Shown here piece by piece: positions 8,093 to 14,645 of a DNA stretch of 29,363 bases. Every line of letters starts with the position of its first letter. The stretch's first letter is position 1. The notes beneath the pieces are model-generated. The model did no database searches. It saw only the letters and a list, made by a program, of their open reading frames with translations, and was not told the DNA's origin. The stretch comes from JAVVFH01 sp032250585 (GTDB taxonomy: Bacteria; Pseudomonadota; Gammaproteobacteria; Xanthomonadales; SZUA-36): the NCBI GenBank assembly GCA_032250585.1, contig JAVVFH010000015.1:1-29363 (forward strand), written 5' to 3'. Position numbers and translations under genes: made by a program.

Positions 8093-9146
8093 TTTCCACG
8101 ACATCACCATGTTCCACGTGGAACACCTTGTGTTCCATGGACAGCTCCACCTTTCGCGTTCCCGTCAACCAGACCTGGCCACGATTTTCAACCGCGTGCG
8201 TCAAAACATTGTCGAAATGCTCCTGGTCGAACTCAGACGCGAGGTCATCCAGCAAAAGCAGGGGCGTTTCTCCCGTATGCGCAAGAATGTGGGCTTGGCA
8301 TAACAACAGGGCGGAAGACAGGATTTTTTGTTCACCACGCGACAACACGGCCCGCACAGGCGCACGACCCTGCAACATGGCCAGGTCTGCACGGTGCGGA
8401 CCCGAGCCGGTGACCCCGCGCTCCAGATCCTTTTCCCGGCCGACGCGCAAGGCTTCCTCGTATGACTCGCCCGCCCAACCGGGTTGGTACCGCAACGTAA
8501 TCGGTTTCAATTCGCCACTGAGGGAAGTCAGCAGGACCTGTACTGCTTTTCCGACGGCCTCTGCATGCGCCCGGCGCAAGCGCGTAAGCCGGGCGCTCTC
8601 CAACACCAGAACCTGGTCGAGGCCATCCAGCATGTCCAGCCGTCCAGCACGCAGCGCGGAGTTCCGTTGTTTCAATGCCCGCGAGTACCTGCGCCAGACA
8701 TCCAGGAACTCGTGTTCCACGTGGAACACGCCCCAATCCAGGAATTTGCGACGGGTTTCCGGAGGACCGCTGACCAGTAAGTGGCTGTTCGGTTCCACAA
8801 GCACCGTGGGCAGTTCCCGGGTCAACTGGCTCAATTGCGTCAACTCCCGGCCATCGCAGCGGGCGCGCCAGTGCCGCCCAGCCCGTTCCAGACCGAGACG
8901 ATGGCGTTTTTGCACCTGGTTCTGCGTAAGGGCATAGATGGTAAAAGAAGCCTTGTCGGGCCCAATCAGTTCATTGGCCTGCGTGGTGCGGAACGAGCGA
9001 CCACGGGACAGGACCACGACGGATTCGAGAATGCTGGTTTTACCGGCACCATTGGCGCCAAACAGAACGTTCAGCCGCGGGTGCGCTTCAATCCGGACTT
9101 GGGAAAGGTTTCGGAAGTTCTCGAGCTGTAGCGTCTCGATCAGCAA
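8085..9146 (-). CDS. recF: DNA replication/repair protein RecF
   Basis: RecF is an SMC-like ATPase that helps load RecA at gapped DNA through RecO and RecR. The 353 residues (E. coli 357) show the N terminus LQLENFRNLSQVRIE, Walker A GANGAGKTS, the block RRKFLDWGVFHVEH, the ABC signature VLSRGEQKILSSAL and Walker B PLLLLDDLASEFD. The start must be TTG at 9146 (or the adjacent CTG): an in-frame TGA lies two codons upstream, and no convincing Shine-Dalgarno is visible, suggesting weak translation. The gene carries two parS palindromes in the same reading frame, both encoding VFHVEH. It lies between dnaN (83 nt upstream) and gyrB (7 nt downstream). Confidence 0.96.
   Translation of the reverse strand: MLIETLQLENFRNLSQVRIEAHPRLNVLFGANGAGKTSILESVVVLSRGRSFRTTQANELIGPDKASFTIYALTQNQVQKRHRLGLERAGRHWRARCDGRELTQLSQLTRELPTVLVEPNSHLLVSGPPETRRKFLDWGVFHVEHEFLDVWRRYSRALKQRNSALRAGRLDMLDGLDQVLVLESARLTRLRRAHAEAVGKAVQVLLTSLSGELKPITLRYQPGWAGESYEEALRVGREKDLERGVTGSGPHRADLAMLQGRAPVRAVLSRGEQKILSSALLLCQAHILAHTGETPLLLLDDLASEFDQEHFDNVLTHAVENRGQVWLTGTRKVELSMEHKVFHVEHGDVVEML
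8110..8125. promoter_or_regulatory. parS centromere site 1 (perfect 16-bp palindrome)
   Basis: TGTTCCACGTGGAACA is a perfect palindrome and matches the chromosomal parS consensus bound by ParB in pseudomonads and other bacteria. It lies in the last codons of recF and covers about -33 to -48 relative to the predicted gyrB transcription start. Confidence 0.88.
8713..8728. promoter_or_regulatory. parS centromere site 2 (identical 16-bp palindrome)
   Basis: An identical TGTTCCACGTGGAACA copy lies 603 bp from site 1, in the middle of recF, in the same codon register (GTG TTC CAC GTG GAA CAC). A 16-bp palindrome present twice in 0.6 kb is very unlikely by chance and points to a ParB loading zone beside the origin. 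Confidence 0.88.
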
Positions 9147-9229
9147 GTGTCAGCAAAGCAGCGGTGCGGCACTGCCGAGAACCACTATGGTGCCCGCTTT
9201 GTGGACGCAAGACAGCATGGTCCCAGCGA

Positions 9230-10330
9230 TCAGAGTTTCAGCGGCATCACCACGTGCCGGTCTTTACCGCCACTGTCCGCCGTGATCAAACAGGAGCTGT
9301 TGGCATCGCGCAATTCCATGCGGACCCTCTCTGACTCGATCGCCGTCAACGCATCGAGCAAATAAGTGACATTGAAACCGATCGCAAGCGTATCGAAATT
9401 CAGTTCGGCGTCGATCTCTTCAACCGCCTCTTCGTGCTGCGGATTGTGGGCGATGATCTTCAGCGCGCCGTCGGAGGCCTCGAGTCGCACACCCCGGTAT
9501 TTCTCATTGGACAGGATCGACGCCCGTTGCAGCGCATGCGTAAAGTTCCCCCGGTCCATGACGATGTGGCGATCGGTTCCAACAGGAATCACGGCCTGAT
9601 AATCGGGAAAACGACCGTCGATCAACTTCGATGTGAACTTGCTGCGGCCTTTGACCAGCCGAATGTGATTCTTCCCGAGCGCCAATTCGACCAGATCGTC
9701 ACTGTCATCGAGCATCCTCGACAGCTCGACCACCCCTTTGCGCGGGACGATAAGCTGGCGGTTCTGGGCGACCGCGAGCTGCTCGCCCAGATCACAGACC
9801 GCAAGACGGTGTCCGTCGGTCGCAACGGTTCTCAAACCGCTGTCCTGGAATTCGAATAACAGGCCGTTGAGGTAATACCGCACGTCCTGATTGGCCATGG
9901 CGAAGGAGGTTTTATCAAGCAGGTTTTTAAGTTCAGCTTCTTGAATTTTAACGGTTTCCAGAGTTTCTACCTGGTCGGTTGCCGGAAATTCCGTGGCCGG
10001 CAGGGTGCGCAGCGTGTAGCGGCTCTTGCCGGACGAAACCGTCAATTTGTCGCCCTCGACCTGCGCCGTAATGGTGGCGCCATCCGGCAACATCCTGACG
10101 ATATCCACCAGCTTGCGGGCCGGGACAGTGATCTCGCCTTCGGATTGAATTTCGGCATCAATCGAAGCGATCAATTCGACTTCCATGTCGGTGCCGGTAA
10201 TCGACAGTTGACCGTTCCGGGTCGCCACCAGAAAATTGGCCAATACTGGCAGCGTTTGGCGACGTTCGACCACGCCGACGACCTGGGTGATGGGCTGGAG
10301 AAGTGCTTCACGCTGGATATTGAATTTCAT
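9230..10330 (-). CDS. dnaN: DNA polymerase III beta sliding clamp
   Basis: DnaN is the ring-shaped clamp that tethers polymerase III to DNA and recruits many repair and replication proteins. The 366 residues equal the E. coli length. Recognisable blocks are MKFNIQREALLQPITQVVGVV, the NFLVATRNGQLSITGTDMEVEL strand pair, the YYLNGLLFEF block, ATDGHRLAVCDL, VPRKGVVELSRML, and the C-terminal VVMPLKL that contributes to the ligand pocket. The ATG at 10330 is preferred over an in-frame GTG two codons upstream because AAAGGAAAG lies at proper distance from the ATG and too close to the GTG. It is transcribed from the dnaA side; the 258-bp gap between the two is the oriC candidate. Confidence 0.98.
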   Translation of the reverse strand: MKFNIQREALLQPITQVVGVVERRQTLPVLANFLVATRNGQLSITGTDMEVELIASIDAEIQSEGEITVPARKLVDIVRMLPDGATITAQVEGDKLTVSSGKSRYTLRTLPATEFPATDQVETLETVKIQEAELKNLLDKTSFAMANQDVRYYLNGLLFEFQDSGLRTVATDGHRLAVCDLGEQLAVAQNRQLIVPRKGVVELSRMLDDSDDLVELALGKNHIRLVKGRSKFTSKLIDGRFPDYQAVIPVGTDRHIVMDRGNFTHALQRASILSNEKYRGVRLEASDGALKIIAHNPQHEEAVEEIDAELNFDTLAIGFNVTYLLDALTAIESERVRMELRDANSSCLITADSGGKDRHVVMPLKL

Positions 10331-10392
10331 GGCCACTTTCCTTTAATGAATTATTTATATTTATATATAAAAACAACAGTAATAACAGTCTC

Positions 10393-10401
10393 TGTGGATA
10401 T
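10393..10401 (-). promoter_or_regulatory. DnaA box, one mismatch
   Basis: The minus strand reads ATATCCACA, 8 of 9 matches to TTATCCACA, directly beside the AT-rich block. Confidence 0.6.
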
Positions 10402-10487
10402 CGACATAACTCTGAAAAAACCTTTTATTTCATAAAGATAAAATATTTCCACTGACTGATAACCCGGCTTGCAGCCTGTACACAGCC

Positions 10488-10496
10488 TGTGGACAG
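10488..10496 (-). promoter_or_regulatory. DnaA box-like site, two mismatches
   Basis: The minus strand reads CTGTCCACA, 7 of 9 matches to TTATCCACA. It is supported mainly by its position between two better boxes. Confidence 0.35.
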
Positions 10497-10522
10497 AATC
10501 AGGGATAAAAGCCGGTCACCGT

Positions 10523-10531
10523 TTGTCCACA
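10523..10531 (+). promoter_or_regulatory. DnaA box, one mismatch
   Basis: TTGTCCACA on the plus strand, 8 of 9 matches to TTATCCACA, about 60 nt from the end of dnaA. Confidence 0.55.
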
Positions 10532-10588
10532 GGTTTTACTGCTGTTGCACACACCGTTGTCACTCGACTGCGTGCAGTTTTTGGGTTT

Positions 10589-11899
10589 TTAGGCGGTCAA
10601 ATGGCGCAGCAGTTTCGCCTTGTCTTCCCGCAAACGGCCGTCTGTTTCACACAGTGCCTCAATTCTACGACAAGCATGCAGAACGGTGGTATGGTCGCGT
10701 CCGCCGAAGGCGTCACCTATCTCGGGCAGGCTGTGTTCGGTCAGTTCCTTGCTCAGGGCCATGGCCATCTGCCGCGGCCGCGCGATGGATCGCGTCCGCC
10801 GTCGGGACAACAGGTCGACGACGCGCATCTTGAAGTATTCCGCCACCGCTTTTTGGATGTTTTCAATGGTAATCTGGCGATCGTGCACCAGCAGGAGGTC
10901 GCGGAGTACTTCCTGCGCGAAGCTCTCCGTAATGGGCCGGCCGGAAAACTGCGCGTTGGCACACAGCGTGTTCAAAGCGCCCTCGAGGTCACGCACGTTC
11001 GAGCGCATGCGCTTGGCGATCAGGAAGGCAACGGCTTCGTTAAGGGCGACATTACGCTCCTGGGCCTTGTTCATCAGAATAGCGACCCGCGTTTCGAAGT
11101 CCGGCGGTTCGATCGATACCGTCAGCCCCCAACCGAAACGTGAACGAAGTCGTGCCTCGATACCGTCTACTTCCTTGGGATAACGGTCGCAGGTGAGAAT
11201 GATCTGCTGTTGGCTGTCGAGCAAGGCATTGAAGGTATGAAAAAACTCTTCCTGAGAGCGGTCCTTGCCGGCAAAAAACTGGATGTCGTCGATCAGCAGC
11301 GCGCCGGCGGAGCGGTAATGCTGTTTGAACGCTTCAATTCGATTGCCCCGCAGCGCCTGGATCATTTCGCTGACGAACCGTTCCGAGTGCAGGTAAATCA
11401 CACGCGAGTCGCTGTTGTGCTGGTGGATCAGGTTACCGGCAGCGTGTAGCAAATGGGTCTTGCCAAGGCCCGTTCCCCCGTATAGCAGCAGCGGGTTGTA
11501 GGCAAGACCGGGTTTCTTGGCGACCTGCTGGGTGGCCGCGTTAGCCAGTTCGTTGGATTTACCCTGCACGAAGTTGTCGAAACGGTAGCGCGAATCGAGG
11601 CCCGTTTGCGGCGGAGGTCGGGCCGAGATGAACTTGCGCTTGACTGCGGTCGATTCGTTGCCACGTCCGACGTCGACGATCACCGAGTCGCGTGTGTTGC
11701 CGAGGTGTTCGTATATATCCCGGATACGTTCGAGATGGTTCAGGGAGATGTAATCTTTGACGTATTCGTTGGGCGACAGCAAAACCGTCCGTCCCTTGCT
11801 GGCCTTGACCTGCAGCGGACGGATCCAGGTGTTGAAATCCTCCATCGGAAGCTCTCGCTCCAGGTGATTCAAGCAGGTTTGCCAGTGGTTTTTCGACAT
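10589..11899 (-). CDS. dnaA: chromosomal replication initiator DnaA
   Basis: DnaA binds DnaA boxes at oriC, melts the AT-rich element and helps load the helicase. The 436 residues contain domain I (WQTCLNHLERELPMEDFNTWI), a short linker, the AAA+ domain beginning YRFDNFVQGKSNELA with Walker A GGTGLGKTH and Walker B ALLIDDIQFFAGK, the sensor region VDGIEARLRSRFGWGL, and domain IV with RPRQMAMALSKELT and the DNA-binding signature GGRDHTTVLHACRRIE. The linker domain is short, making the protein slightly smaller than E. coli DnaA (467). ATG 11899 has only a weak Shine-Dalgarno. It is the first gene of the dnaA-dnaN-recF-gyrB series and is divergent from rpmH. Confidence 0.98.
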   Translation of the reverse strand: MSKNHWQTCLNHLERELPMEDFNTWIRPLQVKASKGRTVLLSPNEYVKDYISLNHLERIRDIYEHLGNTRDSVIVDVGRGNESTAVKRKFISARPPPQTGLDSRYRFDNFVQGKSNELANAATQQVAKKPGLAYNPLLLYGGTGLGKTHLLHAAGNLIHQHNSDSRVIYLHSERFVSEMIQALRGNRIEAFKQHYRSAGALLIDDIQFFAGKDRSQEEFFHTFNALLDSQQQIILTCDRYPKEVDGIEARLRSRFGWGLTVSIEPPDFETRVAILMNKAQERNVALNEAVAFLIAKRMRSNVRDLEGALNTLCANAQFSGRPITESFAQEVLRDLLLVHDRQITIENIQKAVAEYFKMRVVDLLSRRRTRSIARPRQMAMALSKELTEHSLPEIGDAFGGRDHTTVLHACRRIEALCETDGRLREDKAKLLRHLTA

Positions 11900-11964
11900 T
11901 CCAGAAGTCAGTGAGTTGTCATTTCTCCCGCTCGGGGAGTGCGATCAATGTATCCGAAGGCCAG

Positions 11965-11993
11965 AGTCTACCCCGCTGTGGATAACTTGGCCA
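11965..11993 (-). promoter_or_regulatory. candidate dnaA promoter
   Basis: On the minus strand TGGCCA (11993-11988, 4 of 6 to the -35 consensus) and TAGACT (11970-11965, 4 of 6 to the -10 consensus) are separated by exactly 17 nt. A perfect DnaA box fills the spacer, the arrangement expected for DnaA autorepression. The dnaA 5' leader would be about 60 nt. Confidence 0.5.
11977..11985 (-). promoter_or_regulatory. perfect DnaA box (TTATCCACA)
   Basis: TGTGGATAA on plus, TTATCCACA on minus: an exact match to the consensus and the only perfect one I found in the origin region. It sits between the proposed -35 and -10 of dnaA. Confidence 0.85.
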
Positions 11994-12077
11994 TAGACAG
12001 CTCGGGATACGCGCCGGTGCAGTGCGCAAAAGGAAGCCGCGGCAAAGCCGCTGGATGTCCGAAAACGCCTTCAGCGC

Positions 12078-12106
12078 TTGTTTACGCGGGAACTGGAAGT
12101 TACAAT
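12078..12106 (+). promoter_or_regulatory. candidate rpmH promoter
   Basis: TTGTTT (12078-12083) and TACAAT (12101-12106) are separated by 17 nt. The -10 matches 5 of 6 positions and the -35 retains TTG. The transcript would have a leader of about 115 nt before rpmH. Confidence 0.5.
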
Positions 12107-12228
12107 TACCCTCTTTTGTCGGCCATTCGCGGCTTTGACCGGGTCCAATCGTTTTTTCTGATTCATGCGGTTGGCACTGGGCCGCGGTTCCGGGCCGACT
12201 ATGAACCATTTTCCGAGGTGCAAGAACA

Positions 12229-12363
12229 ATGAAGCGTACATTTCAGCCAAGTCTCCTGAAGCGCGCACGACGGCACGGATTCCGCGCGCGTATGGCGACG
12301 CGCGCCGGCCGGGCTATTATCAAAGCCCGCAGGGCCAAGGGAAGAAAGCGTCTGTCTGCCTGA
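12229..12363 (+). CDS. rpmH: 50S ribosomal protein L34
   Basis: This 44-codon gene encodes MKRTFQPSLLKRARRHGF followed by RARMATRAGRAI and a basic tail ending KGRKRLSA. This is the standard L34 pattern (family length 44-46), a small very basic protein of the large ribosomal subunit near the exit tunnel. ATG at 12229 and TGA at 12361-12363 are fixed by the conserved ends. It starts the rpmH-rnpA-yidC-mnmE series, a syntenic block found beside dnaA in most bacteria, and is divergent from dnaA. The Shine-Dalgarno (GAGGTGCAAGAACA) is modest. Confidence 0.97.
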   Translation: MKRTFQPSLLKRARRHGFRARMATRAGRAIIKARRAKGRKRLSA

Positions 12364-12374
12364 ATGGCGGGTGG

Positions 12375-12938
12375 ATGACGGCCAACGGGCCAAGCCGCGG
12401 CGAGCGCACGTTTTTGATACCAGCCGTGGACCCGGGCGCAGTGGACCGGTCCGCAGCCGCGCCAGCGGCTTTTCCGCGATCGGCCCGATTGCTCAAACCC
12501 AGAGACTTCCAGCGTGTATTTGCCCGTCCCCGGGTTTGTTCCGACGCGTACTTCAAGTTGCTGACCCGCGACAACGATGCCGGGCAGACTCGAATCGGCA
12601 TGGCCGTTTCGAAACGGGTGGACCGGCATGCGGTTGGCCGCAACCGCATCAAGCGGATCGTTCGGGAAAGTTTTCGCCACTGGCGCGCCGACAGGCGCCA
12701 AACGGCGCTGGAAGCGACAGGCAATCATACGTCCCCCGGCCAGGACATCGTCGTCCTGGCTCGCCCGCCCGCAGCCATGGCTTCCAACGAGCAACTGTTT
12801 TCGTCACTGGGGCGGCTCTGGAAACGCCTGGAGGATCAGTGCGAACGAGCGCTTGAACCGCAGCAGCGAAAAACCGATCATTCGGGCAGCGTAGGAGCCG
12901 GCACGGCGGCAAAAGGAAAAACCCATGGGAAATCTTAG
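12375..12938 (+). CDS. rnpA: ribonuclease P protein component, with long terminal extensions
   Basis: RnpA is the protein cofactor of RNase P, which removes 5' leaders from tRNA precursors. The core is clear: FPRSARLLKPRDFQRVFARP, RIGMAVSKRVDRHAVGRNRIK, and the RNR motif running into RIVRESFR. With ATG 12375 (11 nt after the rpmH stop) the product is 187 residues against about 119 in E. coli. About 32 residues precede the conserved start, and a low-complexity basic tail follows SSLGRLWKRLEDQCERAL. In-frame GTG codons at 12426 and 12441 would shorten the N terminus to near family length, so the start is uncertain. The 3' end overlaps yidC by 14 nt, the place where yidD is usually found. Confidence 0.9.
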   Translation: MTANGPSRGERTFLIPAVDPGAVDRSAAAPAAFPRSARLLKPRDFQRVFARPRVCSDAYFKLLTRDNDAGQTRIGMAVSKRVDRHAVGRNRIKRIVRESFRHWRADRRQTALEATGNHTSPGQDIVVLARPPAAMASNEQLFSSLGRLWKRLEDQCERALEPQQRKTDHSGSVGAGTAAKGKTHGKS

Positions 12939-14619
12939 ACCCGCATTGATCATTGGGCTGGTCTTTCTCGCGTACCTGATCTGGGTCGAGTGGCAAAAAG
13001 ACTATGGCACTGTGCAACCGCCGCCGTCGCCGCAAAGCCAGGCACCGTCGTTCGCACCCGATGCGCCGTCCGTCGAGGACATCCCCGCCGTTCCCGCGCC
13101 ACAGGAAAACGGCGCTCTGCCGGAGTCCCGAGCGGTGCCCACGGGCGCGGCACAAGAGGCAAGCGGGCCGGGTCGCGATACCGTCACGGTGACGACCGAT
13201 CTCCTCGAAGTCAAGATCGATCCGGTCGGCGGCACGGTTTTTTCCGCCCGCCTGTTGGATTACCCGGTCGAGCACGACCAGCCGGAAATCAAAGTCAGAC
13301 TGCTGGACCGCAGCGGCAGCGACCTGTTCGTCGCCCAGTCGGGCCTGCTGTCTCAGCAAGCGGCACCGAACCACACAAACGTCTATACCGTCGAGCGTTC
13401 CACCTACCGCCTGGAAGATGGCGAGGACCTTCTCGAGGTCCGTTTGAACTGGCGTTCCGAGACCGGTCTGCAGGTTACCAAGAGTTTCATCTTCCGGCGC
13501 GGGCGCTACGACATTACCGTGCAGCACCTGGTGAAAAACGGCAGCGCTGCCGTCTGGTCCGGCAGCCGCTACGACCAGTTGCAGCGTTCACTGCCCGAAG
13601 ACGAAGACACCGGCGGCTTCTCGAATCCGGGCCGCTACAGTTTCCGTGGCATCGCGTTTTACAGCCCCGAAGACAAATTCGAAAAAGTCGATTTTGACGA
13701 CATCGGGGACGACCCCTACCAGAAGACCCGGCGCGGCGGTTGGCTGGCGATGATCCAGCATTACTTTTTCGCGGCCTGGATACCACCCGGCGAAGAGGAG
13801 GTCACGTTCTCGACACAAGTGCTCGAGGCGGACGGGCAGGCCCGCTATATTGCCCGTGATGTATCGCCGCCGCAGCAGGTGGCGCCCGGAGGCCAGGTCG
13901 CGTTCAGCAGCCGGCTTTACGTTGGTCCGAAACTGCAGGACGACCTGCCGCAAGTGGCGCTCGGCCTCGAGCACACCGTGAACTACGGAATATTTACGGT
14001 GTTTTCCAAGCCGCTGTTCTGGCTGCTGTCGAAAATACACAATTTTACCGGCAACTGGGGCTGGGCGATCGTCCTGTTGACGGTGTTGATCAAGGCCGCG
14101 TTTTTCAAACTGACTGAAGCGCAGTACAAGTCCACCGCGCGAATGCGTAAGCTGCAGCCGCGCATCGAGCAGCTCAAAGAGCGCTACGGTGATGACCGCC
14201 AACGCATGAGCCAGGCGATGATGGAACTGTACAAGAAAGAAAAAGTGAATCCGCTGGGCGGTTGTCTGCCGATCCTGGTGCAGATTCCGATCTTTATCGC
14301 GCTGTACTGGGTTCTGCTTGAATCGGTCGAACTGCGCCAGGCCCCGTTCATCCTCTGGATCCAGAATCTGTCGGCGCGGGACCCTTATTTCATCCTGCCG
14401 GTCTTGAACGCGGTGTTCATGTTCGCCACGCAGCGCTTGACGCCGATGGTCGGCATGGACCCGCTTCAGCAGAAGCTGATGAGTATGATGCCGCTGGTGT
14501 TTTCAATCATGTTCGCCTTCTTCCCGGCTGGCCTGGTGCTGTACTGGGCGACCAATGCCGGCCTGTCTTTGGCGCAGCAGTATTACATCACCCGGAAAAT
14601 TGCCCGGGCCGAGAGCTGA
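12925..14619 (+). CDS. yidC: membrane protein insertase YidC
   Basis: YidC inserts and folds inner-membrane proteins, alone or with SecYEG. The 564 residues have an N-terminal anchor (PALIIGLVFLAYLIWVEW), a Pro/Ala-rich linker, the large periplasmic beta-sandwich domain (about residues 90-340), then the conserved five-helix core. The core includes KPLFWLLSKIHNFTGNWGWAI, KSTARMRKLQPRIEQLKERYG, NPLGGCLPILVQIPIFIALYW and FPAGLVLYWATNAGLSLAQQ. Length and domain order match E. coli (548). The ATG at 12925 overlaps the end of rnpA by 14 nt, and mnmE follows after 26 nt; both suggest co-transcription. Confidence 0.97.
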   Translation: MGNLRPALIIGLVFLAYLIWVEWQKDYGTVQPPPSPQSQAPSFAPDAPSVEDIPAVPAPQENGALPESRAVPTGAAQEASGPGRDTVTVTTDLLEVKIDPVGGTVFSARLLDYPVEHDQPEIKVRLLDRSGSDLFVAQSGLLSQQAAPNHTNVYTVERSTYRLEDGEDLLEVRLNWRSETGLQVTKSFIFRRGRYDITVQHLVKNGSAAVWSGSRYDQLQRSLPEDEDTGGFSNPGRYSFRGIAFYSPEDKFEKVDFDDIGDDPYQKTRRGGWLAMIQHYFFAAWIPPGEEEVTFSTQVLEADGQARYIARDVSPPQQVAPGGQVAFSSRLYVGPKLQDDLPQVALGLEHTVNYGIFTVFSKPLFWLLSKIHNFTGNWGWAIVLLTVLIKAAFFKLTEAQYKSTARMRKLQPRIEQLKERYGDDRQRMSQAMMELYKKEKVNPLGGCLPILVQIPIFIALYWVLLESVELRQAPFILWIQNLSARDPYFILPVLNAVFMFATQRLTPMVGMDPLQQKLMSMMPLVFSIMFAFFPAGLVLYWATNAGLSLAQQYYITRKIARAES

Positions 14620-14645
14620 GTCAGCCGTTCGGGAAAGCGGCCGGC

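Larger units (their letters stand above)
10331..10588. other. candidate chromosomal replication origin (oriC)
   Basis: The dnaN-dnaA gap combines a strongly AT-rich segment (about 10346-10455, including long T/A runs, against a GC-rich genome) with a cluster of DnaA-box-like nonamers: 10393-10401 (TGTGGATAT), 10488-10496 (TGTGGACAG), 10523-10531 (TTGTCCACA) and a weaker CTGTACACA at 10476-10484. This matches the layout expected of a DNA-unwinding element beside DnaA boxes. In Pseudomonas the region beside dnaA is also the origin. The same stretch must hold the dnaN promoter and ribosome binding site. No box here is a perfect TTATCCACA. Confidence 0.65.
11900..12228. other. dnaA-rpmH divergent intergenic region
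   Basis: This 329-bp gap holds the proposed dnaA promoter with an internal perfect DnaA box (11965-11993) and the proposed rpmH promoter (12078-12106). A GCGGC-AAA-GCCGC hairpin lies near 12037. Short open frames cross the region on both strands, but none looks like a protein. It could contribute to origin function as in Pseudomonas, but with one DnaA box and no long AT-rich run it is a weaker oriC candidate than the dnaN-dnaA gap. Confidence 0.6.

Noticed and set aside
8131..8144. A third parS-like sequence (TGTTCCATGGACAG) next to parS site 1.
   Set aside because: It lacks the central two bases and one arm is broken; it is not a palindrome of the right length.
12034..12050. GCGGC-AAA-GCCGC hairpin in the dnaA-rpmH gap as a terminator.
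   Set aside because: No T run follows on either strand and the stem is only 5 bp; at most a minor structure in the region.
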